NCBI RefSeq assembly: GCF_000337555.1
Contig: NZ_AOIO01000023.1
Location: 51,189-115,188, forward strand
Source of the DNA: Natrialba asiatica DSM 12278
GTDB taxonomy: Archaea > Halobacteriota > Halobacteria > Halobacteriales > Natrialbaceae
Reading direction: 5' to 3'
Length of the DNA stretch: 64,000 nt
Positions 44,780 through 53,594 of this stretch are shown here, piece after piece. Numbering within the stretch: the first letter of the stretch is position 1; the number at the start of each line of letters is the position of its first letter. The notes beneath the pieces are model-generated. The model was not told the DNA's origin and did not search any database. It was given only the letters and a program-made list of their open reading frames with translations. Made by a program: the position numbers and the translations under genes.

Positions 44780-46594
44780 ATGTCCACTGCTGACGATGAC
44801 AATATAGACCTGACATGGCGTGAGAAGGGGCAGGCCCTGTATCGCGTTGCAAAGTTCCAACCGCGATTCGCTATCGCGGTGATCACTCTGAGTGTTGTTG
44901 CAGCAATCCTCGAAGGATTTGGGCTGAGTTTCATCATGCCCATCATAGAGATTGCACAAAGCAATGCGTCCGCAGAAGAATCCGGAAGCTTACTCGGAAT
45001 CTTTCTCTCCATCTATGAGACAGTCGGAGTTCCGTTTACTCTGGGATATCTGGTTGTGGGCGTCGCCCTTGTGATGACAGTACGTTTCACTACGTCCTTT
45101 CTGGTAGGTTGGTTCCGTGCAGCGATCGAAACGAGATACGTTAGATTCCTACAGGAAGAAGCCTTCAACCATGCACTAGATGCTGAAGTTGCATATTTCG
45201 ATGAAGAGGGTTCTGATGATATTCTAAATGCAATCGTGACACAAGCAGAATATGCTGGTAGGGTTATTAGGTATACACTCCAGGCGATCGAACAAGGATT
45301 GCTTGCCTTCATGTATTTTCTTCTTGCATTCTTACTCTCGCCGGTTCTTACAGTCCTCACGGGGGCCTTTCTTGGATTCACGACATTATTCTTTAGGAAC
45401 ATTCTCGATACTGGCTACTCGCTTGGAGACGAGGTCGCAGAGGCGAAAGAAGAAATTCAATCAAATGCACAAGCGGGTACACAAGGCGTCCGAGAAGTGA
45501 AAGTATTCGGCCTCATTGACGAACTGAGAGCCGAATTTGCAACAGCAGTAGATAAATTCGAGCGGAATAGAATCAAACTTCTTCGAAATGAATCCGCAAT
45601 TACAAACTTCTATCAGTTGACGACTGCTGTGACTGTCTTTGTCCTTATATATCTCGCATTGGCCTTCTCATCAATGTCTATCGGTGAGTTGGGAATCTTT
45701 CTCTTTGCGATGTTCCGACTTGGGCCAAAGGTGAGCAACCTGAATAAGCACGTGTATCGTGTTGAAGGTGAACTTCCCCATCTCGTTCGAACACAGGAGT
45801 TTGTTGATGAATTAAAACGTAATCATGAACCGATAGATGACTCTCAACCGATTCCGAGATCAATCAACAAAATCGAATTTAATAATGTTCAATTCAGTTA
45901 TAATAAAAGTGATGAGATAGTACTTCAGGGAGTCTCCTTTGGATTTGATAGTAGCGATTTTGTTGCCTTTGTTGGACCATCTGGAGCGGGAAAATCGACA
46001 ATTGCTTCTCTGTTAGCTCGAATGTACGAACCCGACAGCGGAGAAATCCGAGCAGATGGGAAGCCAATTGACGAATTCGATATTAAAGATTGGCGATCCC
46101 GTGTGACTATTGTCCGCCAGGATCCACACATGTTCAATGATACACTCCGATGGAATGTAACGGTTGGGAACCGAGATGCAACGCAGGCAGAAGTTGAGGA
46201 AGTTTGTGAAATTGCGCAGGTGGCTGAATTTCTGGATGAACTACCGAATGGTTACGATACCGTACTTGGCGATCAGGGGGTGAAATTATCTGGTGGACAG
46301 CGTCAACGGGTGGCTATTGCCCGGGCACTGTTGAAGAATGCTGATCTACTCATTCTAGATGAAGCAACGAGTGACTTGGACACATCGCTGGAACAGTCAG
46401 TTCACGATGGAATTGAAATGATGGACAGAGATTATGCGATGCTCGTAATAGCACATCGTCTATCTACGGTCACAAATGCTGATCGCATTTATACAATGGA
46501 AAGTGGACATATTGTCGAATCAGGCGAACATAGTGCTTTATTGGAAGAGAACGGGACGTATAAGGAACTATACTCGTTACAATCTGTCCAGTAA
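44780..46594 (+). CDS. ABC exporter/flippase (MsbA/PglK-like half-transporter)
   Basis: 604-residue fusion of a six-helix membrane domain (residues 20-330) and an ATPase domain. Walker A GPSGAGKST is near 399-407, signature LSGGQRQRVAIARAL near residue 510, Walker B LLILDEATSDLD, H-loop VIAHRLSTV. In a glycan locus the best guess is flipping of lipid-linked oligosaccharide, as PglK does in Campylobacter; drug export cannot be excluded. Codon use is AT-rich compared with the rest of the window, a sign of transfer. Confidence 0.85.
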   Translation: MSTADDDNIDLTWREKGQALYRVAKFQPRFAIAVITLSVVAAILEGFGLSFIMPIIEIAQSNASAEESGSLLGIFLSIYETVGVPFTLGYLVVGVALVMTVRFTTSFLVGWFRAAIETRYVRFLQEEAFNHALDAEVAYFDEEGSDDILNAIVTQAEYAGRVIRYTLQAIEQGLLAFMYFLLAFLLSPVLTVLTGAFLGFTTLFFRNILDTGYSLGDEVAEAKEEIQSNAQAGTQGVREVKVFGLIDELRAEFATAVDKFERNRIKLLRNESAITNFYQLTTAVTVFVLIYLALAFSSMSIGELGIFLFAMFRLGPKVSNLNKHVYRVEGELPHLVRTQEFVDELKRNHEPIDDSQPIPRSINKIEFNNVQFSYNKSDEIVLQGVSFGFDSSDFVAFVGPSGAGKSTIASLLARMYEPDSGEIRADGKPIDEFDIKDWRSRVTIVRQDPHMFNDTLRWNVTVGNRDATQAEVEEVCEIAQVAEFLDELPNGYDTVLGDQGVKLSGGQRQRVAIARALLKNADLLILDEATSDLDTSLEQSVHDGIEMMDRDYAMLVIAHRLSTVTNADRIYTMESGHIVESGEHSALLEENGTYKELYSLQSVQ

Positions 46595-46608
46595 TAGACT
46601 TAAAGAGA

Positions 46609-47856
46609 TCACTTGTACCCCAAACTTTCTAGCCTTTCTTCAAGGTCGGGTAATTCACTAGGTTTTTCGCTTTCCAAGTCATCTGTTATCTGATTTACTT
46701 TCGGTATTGTGGTACTCTCCAATAATCCCTTTGCTGTAGAGTTGAGGTTACCCTGAACACGCTTTGTTCCATCCTTGCGGCGAATACCATACCCTGTTTT
46801 AGTAGTTACTCGAACAGCGCTATTGGATTTTGACACTACTGTTCTATCATCGGTATCTCTTAAGCATTTAGCGTGAGATAGATTCTGTATCTCCCAGTCA
46901 AGTTCTGATGCAAGTGTTGGAAGTAAGTCAGCATTTTGTACGAGATGACTATAAGATCCACTCATATTTCCTGAGAATTTTACAAGAAGAGGAACCTGTA
47001 CAAGTGAATCAATCGGGTCAGCATCCCACATATGGTTATAGACACCGTGTTCACCGAACGCCTCACCATGATCAGACATGATTACAATAATGCTATTGTC
47101 CCACCGGTTCTGATCCTTCATATAAGAAAAGAGTGAATATAACGAGCGGTCAAGGTATCGGACGGTTTCTCCATACATTGAACGCAGAAACGCAAGATCT
47201 GATTCATTGGCGTCTCCTTGTTTGAACCTCACGTTCATTTGGTCGATTGCTTCCCTAGCATGATCCACATTTAGATCTTTGTCTGTTATTCGATCTGGCC
47301 GAAAAGGATAGTGGGGATCCATAAAATGAGCCCAGAAGAGACCCCGGTTCTCAGACATCGCTTTGCGGACCTGAGTTGTGAGATCATTTGCGATACCGGT
47401 CTTAGGGATAAGCTCCATACCAGTTTGGTTTGTGAACCGCTTGTAGCCGGAGCGTAGAAGTGAGGATTGACTACCGATACGTTTAATCGTTCTAAGGAGA
47501 CCATCTGACGTAGTAGTGCTGCCAATATCAGATAGATCGTCCGAAAAAGAATTGAATCCGCGACTATACCCACGTTCGGGTCGTAAATGAGGATTATTCG
47601 TGATCGCCCACGAATACCCATCATATTCCTCAGAAATAGTCGGGAACTCAGAGGGGAGTGACCCATCTTCAGTTACTGTTCGGCCTGTAACGATACTTGG
47701 GAACGAAAATGGTGTCGCAACCCCGTTAGATAACGCATTTTCGAAGGTTATGAATTCAGACTCAAATATTGACCAACAGGTTGGAAAATAGCTTTTTGTG
47801 AAATGGTCTTTTCGAAGAGAATCGATCGTGAAGAGAAATATTTCTGTATTTGTCAT
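46609..47856 (-). CDS. Sulfatase-like (alkaline phosphatase superfamily) protein
   Basis: 415 residues from ATG 47856 (MTNTEIFLFTIDSLRKDHF). Metal-site blocks of the superfamily are present: FTIDSLRKD near residue 9 and VIMSDHGEAFGEHG near residue 257, with ALSNGVATPFSFPSIVTG where the nucleophile loop should be (near residue 40). The Cys/Ser-x-Pro-x-Arg motif needed for formylglycine is absent. It may therefore be a phospho- or sulfo-group transferase or phosphatase acting on glycans. C-terminus ERLESLGYK shares an LGY ending with the two related proteins nearby. Downstream of and co-directional with the GT4 gene. Confidence 0.75.
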   Translation of the reverse strand: MTNTEIFLFTIDSLRKDHFTKSYFPTCWSIFESEFITFENALSNGVATPFSFPSIVTGRTVTEDGSLPSEFPTISEEYDGYSWAITNNPHLRPERGYSRGFNSFSDDLSDIGSTTTSDGLLRTIKRIGSQSSLLRSGYKRFTNQTGMELIPKTGIANDLTTQVRKAMSENRGLFWAHFMDPHYPFRPDRITDKDLNVDHAREAIDQMNVRFKQGDANESDLAFLRSMYGETVRYLDRSLYSLFSYMKDQNRWDNSIIVIMSDHGEAFGEHGVYNHMWDADPIDSLVQVPLLVKFSGNMSGSYSHLVQNADLLPTLASELDWEIQNLSHAKCLRDTDDRTVVSKSNSAVRVTTKTGYGIRRKDGTKRVQGNLNSTAKGLLESTTIPKVNQITDDLESEKPSELPDLEERLESLGYK

Positions 47857-47866
47857 AATTGTCGTT

Positions 47867-49072
47867 CTATTCACAAGTTTGGGTGGTATATAGTTGTTCA
47901 AATTGCGGGATGACTTCAGAGTTGCGGTACTTCTCAATTCGTTGTTTTGCTCTTAACGAGCATGCTAAGAGTGACTGCTGATCAAGTATAGAGAGCAGAC
48001 CCTTTGAGAGACTAATAGTATCTTGTTCCGTTATAATTCCTGCATCGCCTATGATATCACCTACACTGCCAACATCCGTTGAGACAACGGGAGTTCCTGT
48101 GGCCATTGCCTCCAAGAATACACGTCCGAAAGGTTCGTTCCATCGACCCGGATAGAGAAAGACATCGTGATTTGCATAGATTGTAGGAAGTTGGGTGTAT
48201 GGCATTTGACCTTTGAGTTCAACTACATCCCCCATACTTCTTTCTTGTATACTTTTTTCTAAAGACTCTCTTAGAGGTCCCTCACCGACGACTGTAAGTG
48301 ATACATCCGCTTGTTTGTGAACTTGAGAAAATACATTAATAAGTCGATCTACCCCTTTTGATTTTTTAAGGGACCCGATATATAGAATTTTAAATTGTTC
48401 TTCAAAATCCGTTTGATGATTTATATCGAATCTACCATCTAAAATATTCGGTATTACCGATATTTTGTCTGTCTCAAACCCAAATGAAGAGTATGTTTCT
48501 TTCACATGAGGCGAAAGTGCCTGAAATCCATCGATGTTGCTAAGTTGCTTTTCACCCATATTTATTAACCGGAGTGACAGCAATTCACTAGCGGACTGAT
48601 ACAGATAATTACTGTGTTTGAATCCAGTTTTCGTGACGCAATTCAAACATTTAAGTAAAGATTTTCTCTCACACTGTTTTTGATTCAGATAAAGAAGGTC
48701 GTTTTTTGGGCATATACCGCTATAAGCATTTAGAGAGATAATTGTTCTAACATCATCACATTCTCCGACTTTAGCAAGAGCAGGGATTAATGGTGTTAAA
48801 TAGCTGTGTACTACATCAAATTCACGGAACTCGTCAATACGAGTGATCACCTCTTTATTGAGAAGTGTATTCGTATGTGGATGATTGCTAGTTCCAGCCA
48901 AATGTCGTAATTCTAGGTCATTTGTTTTCGGGTTCTCTTCTGGAAAACGAGTACAGTAAACACAAACATCATGTCCAGAATTTACAAGACCTGTAACGAT
49001 TTGTGTAGCGGAGTGGGTTGCTCCAGTTCCCTCCGCGGAGGGAAAACGAGGATGAATGAAGGCGATCTGCAT
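47867..49072 (-). CDS. Glycosyltransferase, GT4 family
   Basis: 401 residues from ATG 49072 (MQIAFIHPRFPSAEGTGATH). GT-B fold: N-terminal acceptor domain with several Cys (LLKCLNCVTKTGFKH near residue 138), then the GT4 nucleotide-sugar domain with ILYIGSLKKSKGVDRLINVF near residue 230 and the E-x7-E motif in EPFGRVFLEAMATGTPVVS near residue 316. Cytoplasmic sugar transferase of the glycan locus; specificity unknown. TTG 49081 is a possible but weaker start. Eleven nt before the sulfatase-like gene. Confidence 0.87.
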   Translation of the reverse strand: MQIAFIHPRFPSAEGTGATHSATQIVTGLVNSGHDVCVYCTRFPEENPKTNDLELRHLAGTSNHPHTNTLLNKEVITRIDEFREFDVVHSYLTPLIPALAKVGECDDVRTIISLNAYSGICPKNDLLYLNQKQCERKSLLKCLNCVTKTGFKHSNYLYQSASELLSLRLINMGEKQLSNIDGFQALSPHVKETYSSFGFETDKISVIPNILDGRFDINHQTDFEEQFKILYIGSLKKSKGVDRLINVFSQVHKQADVSLTVVGEGPLRESLEKSIQERSMGDVVELKGQMPYTQLPTIYANHDVFLYPGRWNEPFGRVFLEAMATGTPVVSTDVGSVGDIIGDAGIITEQDTISLSKGLLSILDQQSLLACSLRAKQRIEKYRNSEVIPQFEQLYTTQTCE

Positions 49073-49160
49073 TATAAGCAATTGAGAGCGGACAGTGGAA
49101 TATCTTTCGTCATTTGTAGGTATCCGAAGTTCTATTTACCATTCCAAGGCAGGATCATAT

Positions 49161-50102
49161 ATGAATACGATTGGCCGGTTGAAGCGAGCAGTCAATAGTC
49201 CACGATTATTCATTCGAGGACTAAACCGGATGTATCATCGCCGTGCTGGACTCCGATCAGAGAACACCTATGGAATAGAAGTATTTGACGAGGACTGGGA
49301 TACGCTTGTCATTCTTGATGCGTGTCGCTATGACATGTTTGAGCAGATCAATCAAATAGAAGGATCGCTCACTGCGAAAGAGTCCAAAGCATCCGCGACA
49401 TCAGAGTGGCTCCAAGCAAACGTAGATAGCCAAGATCTACGTGATACCGTGTACGTTACGGCGAATCCACAACTTGAACGCAACCGCCAATATTGGGATG
49501 TAAATTTCCATGAAGTTGTTAACGTTTGGCTTGATAAGGGGTGGGATAAGGAAACAGGAACTGTTCTTGCTGACACAATGACGGAGGAAGCAATAGCAGC
49601 ACACGAGCAATTTCCACAGAAGCGTCTTGTTGTGCACTATATGCAACCCCACTACCCATTTGTCCAATCTAATACAGAATTTGATAAGGGACACTTAGAA
49701 TCTATTGAAACCAATCAGGATACTGCTCTAGGGGAAAATGTCTGGAATCAGATGTTCTTAGGAAGAATTGATTTGTCTCGCGATGAACTCTGGAATATGT
49801 ATGCAGGGAATTTGAAATACGTATTAGATTACGTTGAAGATCTGCTGGCAGAAATTTCTGGAAAGACGGTTATCACATCTGATCATGGTAACTACGTTGG
49901 TGAGAGATCATCACCAATTCCAATTCGAGAATATGGCCATCCTCGTGGCTTATACGACAGTGTTGCAGTTCGCGTACCTTGGTTAGAATATGTACAGGGA
50001 GAGCGACGATCCAGAGTGGCCGGTAAAAGTGAACCAAAGCAGTCAGATATTGAATCTGAGATAGTCAAGGAACGACTTCAAGACCTGGGATATTCAGAGT
50101 AA
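49161..50102 (+). CDS. Sulfatase-like (alkaline phosphatase superfamily) protein, short
   Basis: 313 residues from ATG 49161 (MNTIGRLKRAVNSPRLFIRG). Superfamily metal motifs: LVILDACRYDMFEQI near residue 49 and KTVITSDHGNYVGE near residue 235, plus YMQPHYPF near residue 157. The expected nucleophile region reads SKASATSEWL, with no Cys; the protein is some 100 residues shorter than its relatives. It ends ERLQDLGYSE. The N-terminal 30 residues are basic and amphipathic. Divergent from the GT4 gene across an 88-nt gap. Confidence 0.72.
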   Translation: MNTIGRLKRAVNSPRLFIRGLNRMYHRRAGLRSENTYGIEVFDEDWDTLVILDACRYDMFEQINQIEGSLTAKESKASATSEWLQANVDSQDLRDTVYVTANPQLERNRQYWDVNFHEVVNVWLDKGWDKETGTVLADTMTEEAIAAHEQFPQKRLVVHYMQPHYPFVQSNTEFDKGHLESIETNQDTALGENVWNQMFLGRIDLSRDELWNMYAGNLKYVLDYVEDLLAEISGKTVITSDHGNYVGERSSPIPIREYGHPRGLYDSVAVRVPWLEYVQGERRSRVAGKSEPKQSDIESEIVKERLQDLGYSE

Positions 50103-50169
50103 TTAAGAGAGTATATCCAAACCATTTATGTGTATTCTCGGGCTTTGATTTATCTTGTCCTACATGTAC

Positions 50170-50952
50170 TTAAGAATTGACTGCTGCTACATATGTCTGT
50201 GGACGATCCGTTGGTATCTCAATAACGTTTAATCCAGCAGTGGTTAATCTCTCCTCGATATCCCTAACCTCGTCGTCATTATGTACCTCAATTACGATTC
50301 GACGAATTGATGGTAAAACTGTGTCCATACCATCTAAAACAGCACTTTCGTGTCCTTCTACATCAATTTTAATTACATCTGGCTTAGGTGATACTTGATC
50401 ACCACGATAGGTTCTGATGCTCTGGTCCCCACTACTATCAATTCGGAATTCCGAATCTCGATCGTGTGAATAGAACTGTCGGGAAGTAGTAGAATCTGAT
50501 AGTGCTACTTCGCGATCATCAATTGTAACACCGTTCAGTAAGGCATTATCACGTATTATAGCCATGTTGTCTGCTTGTGGCTCAAATGCGATTGTTGTTG
50601 CACCTTTGACGGCGGCCACAATCGAATATGTTCCGCGGTAAGCTCCAATATCCCAGAAAACACAATCTGAATCAATGCCCGCCATCAACCACTCAAGCAC
50701 CCGTTCTTCACCAAGTGCGGTCTTTGCCCGTGTAATATCTGTCAAGTCGACAGTGACAAATTCCACATGTTCGCCAGCAAGAGTTGTGCTATACCCCTGA
50801 TTCAGATGATGTCCAATACGAGAAAGCCATACGTACTGTACCCTCCTCCAGAGACCGTCAACTAGATCCCAGAGAGAGGTTTGTACCGCTTTTGTAATAG
50901 GTTCCGAACGGAAACGCGATTGAGTGTTTTTGATCCAGTTGGATAGACCCAT
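50170..50952 (-). CDS. FkbM-family methyltransferase
   Basis: S-adenosylmethionine-dependent O-methyltransferase, 260 residues. The FkbM domain begins near residue 95 with CVFWDIGAYRGTYSIVAAV (SAM-binding loop), followed by TIAFEPQADNMAIIRDNALL and the family signature VIKIDVEGHESAVLDGMD near residue 196. Likely methylates a sugar hydroxyl in the glycan. The N-terminal 70 residues are Trp/Arg-rich and may associate with membrane. Confidence 0.85.
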   Translation of the reverse strand: MGLSNWIKNTQSRFRSEPITKAVQTSLWDLVDGLWRRVQYVWLSRIGHHLNQGYSTTLAGEHVEFVTVDLTDITRAKTALGEERVLEWLMAGIDSDCVFWDIGAYRGTYSIVAAVKGATTIAFEPQADNMAIIRDNALLNGVTIDDREVALSDSTTSRQFYSHDRDSEFRIDSSGDQSIRTYRGDQVSPKPDVIKIDVEGHESAVLDGMDTVLPSIRRIVIEVHNDDEVRDIEERLTTAGLNVIEIPTDRPQTYVAAVNS

Positions 50953-51019
50953 AGGCCATTCTCGTGCTCAATCCACTTCTCATTTGTTGATCCACACAGG
51001 ACAATTCGTGGATTAGAAC

Positions 51020-52273
51020 ATGGGAAACATTACGGACTTGCAAAGAGTTTTGCCGGTAGTGGATGACAATAAAGCCATGCACAGGCGATATAACAACCAT
51101 CAACAAATATTTTATCAAAGAGGGTTGATTCTTGGCCTTCTTATTTCAGTAGCACTTGTTCATACACGGATACCGGCTCTGGTCACATATTTTCTGGCTA
51201 TCACTATATATATTCCCATTATATTACTTTACGTGAGGAATCATAATGATTTTGTCGTCCCTCAATACTATTTACATCTATATCTGCTAATTGCTGCTAT
51301 TGCATCAATACAGATATTAATTTCACCATCAATTGGCAGCACCGCTAGACTTGGAGCCTTTTTAGTATTCACAGCTACAAACTTTTTTGTCATCCCAAGA
51401 ATATTTACATTTGAGAGATTTGTATCTGTTCTGTCAAGATTCTCTGCTATGATTGTAATAATTGGGTTTTTTCCATATTTGGGAGTCTCACCAAGTTTTG
51501 CTGGAATTGATCTTTCACTGTGGCACGGCCACATTTATTGGAAACAATCGTTGAATCCAATCACGAGCATATTTTATAATCCAAACGCTCTTGGATTTCT
51601 CACTGTTATTGGCTCTTTAGCCTCTTTGTCTGAGATCCGCCGTACTAAGAGTACTTTCGCGGTAGCACTTTTCGGTATTTCAATAACCGGCCTTCTTTGG
51701 ACTAACTACCGAACAGGAATGATCGCTTTATTCGTATGTTCTCTCCTTTACACAATTTATACATTATATGGGTCTGAAATATATGCGCTATCAATAGTTA
51801 TGATGATTGTTTCCATTATTATCGGTTTATCATGGATGTTTGGATTTATGTGGGGCCCAGAGTTTCTAACCGAGATTTCACTTAACAACCGGCGAGCACT
51901 GTGGACTGCTGGTTATCAGGCACTGACTGATGCACCATTTATTGGACATGGGCTAGGACAATCACGCAGGGCAACTGAGCCATACCTCGATAATGTGATG
52001 GATTTTGGATTGCATAATGCCTATCTCAGAATGTTCGTCGAAACCGGTGTTATTGGTGGATTTGCCTATTTGTTATTCACAGTCTCAGCAGTAGTTGGCA
52101 GTGTCCGAGTTCATACTCAGCAGTTTCTTGTCATCTCACTCCTCTTAGTATCCATAACAATCATACAACTTTTTAATGGTCTCGGATTAATTGGAATATC
52201 CATGCATTCTGTAATAATGTCCATAGTAGTCGGGTTTTATATGTGTGGGATTACAGATACAGAGATATCATAG
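51020..52273 (+). CDS. O-antigen ligase/polymerase-like membrane protein
   Basis: 417 residues with about ten to twelve hydrophobic spans. The Wzy/WaaL signature region is a long extracytoplasmic loop near residues 285-340 with NNRRALWTAGYQALTDAPFI, GHGLGQSRRA and HNAYLRMFVETGVIGG. These proteins polymerise or ligate lipid-linked oligosaccharides outside the membrane. It implies that this locus builds a repeating or attached polysaccharide, not only a short N-glycan. Low-GC, island gene. Confidence 0.8.
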   Translation: MGNITDLQRVLPVVDDNKAMHRRYNNHQQIFYQRGLILGLLISVALVHTRIPALVTYFLAITIYIPIILLYVRNHNDFVVPQYYLHLYLLIAAIASIQILISPSIGSTARLGAFLVFTATNFFVIPRIFTFERFVSVLSRFSAMIVIIGFFPYLGVSPSFAGIDLSLWHGHIYWKQSLNPITSIFYNPNALGFLTVIGSLASLSEIRRTKSTFAVALFGISITGLLWTNYRTGMIALFVCSLLYTIYTLYGSEIYALSIVMMIVSIIIGLSWMFGFMWGPEFLTEISLNNRRALWTAGYQALTDAPFIGHGLGQSRRATEPYLDNVMDFGLHNAYLRMFVETGVIGGFAYLLFTVSAVVGSVRVHTQQFLVISLLLVSITIIQLFNGLGLIGISMHSVIMSIVVGFYMCGITDTEIS

Positions 52274-52446
52274 ATACTAAGGTATCACCAAGAGATTGTG
52301 CGTTTGAATAAAATGACTGAGGGGGTTTCGGACAGATAATCATTAATTGAAGCCACAAAATACAACCACTCCGAATAGAGGATACATGTTAAAATTTAAA
52401 CAGCCGGAAATATTCATTAGGCACTAGGGCAATATCCTCATAGAGA

Positions 52447-53559
52447 ATGGAGATCTGCTATTTAATCAACCAGCTTGCTCCTGGTGGGGCGCCAACCCTA
52501 CTTTTAGATATCGTCAGAAATTCTAGTGATGGGGAATCGTATACTATTTGTCAGATGGAGGGAGATACTTCACTTGCAAATGAATTTTCTCAATCTGGAG
52601 CAGAGGTTGTGAATTTTGGCGCACGGTTCAAATTCGATCCGATAGCAATGTCTAAAATGGCATCCTATTTTAGGAAAAATGAATTCGACATACTTCATGC
52701 TCACTTACCATACTCTCAGACATTAGCCCGGACAATAGGCCGTGTTGGGAAAGTAGATAAAATAATAAGTACTCAGCATAGTTTTCCTAGTAATTACCAT
52801 CCGATAACTCGTTTCTTAGAACGACAAACCCGGTGGTTAGATGATGCAACAATTGGAATCTCAAAGGCTATTACCCAATCCTTCCGAGAATCACCTACCC
52901 GGACAGATTGGTATACAATTTATAACGGAACAAATGTGGAACGACTATCTAAAAAGACGGAACACAGCGATAGTAATAAGCTAAAATCAAAATTAGATAT
53001 TGAAGAAGAGACTATTTTTTTAAACGTAGGGCGATATGTACCTGTAAAGTCCCAGAGTGATCTTATTCGTGCTGTTTCAATGAGGGAAAGCCACTTCCAA
53101 GATAGTCATTTTCTTATCGTAGGGTGGGGACCATTAGAGGCAGAACTCACACAGTTAGCAGATGATCTTGGGGTGTCTGATAGAGTCACAATTACTGGAC
53201 AAGTGCCGAAAGAGGATATCCATCGCTACTATGCCCTTGCTGATGCCTTCATTCTTCCTTCTAAATCAGAGGGGTTTGGTATTTGTCTGATAGAGGCAAT
53301 GGCTGCCTCACTTCCAGTAATTGCTACAGATATTCCGGGAGTCCGGGAAGTTGTTAATGATGAGAAAACAGGATTATTAGTTCCGAGTAGTTCACCAAAT
53401 AAGTTGGCAAACGCAATAATTGAATTAGAATCAGTAGAAAAGCGCCATTCATTAGGAAAATCTGGCTTCAAACGTGTTTCCAACCGATTTGATATTAAGA
53501 ATACTATTGATCAACACACAACACTCTATCACCAACTCTCCCCAGAGGATCTACAATAA
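52447..53559 (+). CDS. Glycosyltransferase, GT4 family
   Basis: 370 residues starting MEICYLINQLAPGGAPTLLL. N-terminal domain with FDILHAHLPYSQTLARTIG near residue 78; C-terminal GT4 domain with LNVGRYVPVKSQSDLIRAV near residue 193 and the E-x7-E motif in KSEGFGICLIEAMAASLPV near residue 275. A TATA-like taaaattta lies about 50 nt upstream in the 52274-52446 gap. AT-rich like the rest of the island. Confidence 0.88.
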   Translation: MEICYLINQLAPGGAPTLLLDIVRNSSDGESYTICQMEGDTSLANEFSQSGAEVVNFGARFKFDPIAMSKMASYFRKNEFDILHAHLPYSQTLARTIGRVGKVDKIISTQHSFPSNYHPITRFLERQTRWLDDATIGISKAITQSFRESPTRTDWYTIYNGTNVERLSKKTEHSDSNKLKSKLDIEEETIFLNVGRYVPVKSQSDLIRAVSMRESHFQDSHFLIVGWGPLEAELTQLADDLGVSDRVTITGQVPKEDIHRYYALADAFILPSKSEGFGICLIEAMAASLPVIATDIPGVREVVNDEKTGLLVPSSSPNKLANAIIELESVEKRHSLGKSGFKRVSNRFDIKNTIDQHTTLYHQLSPEDLQ

Positions 53560-53594
53560 AGAGTATTGATGAGGAAAGCAAAAGACAGCATAAC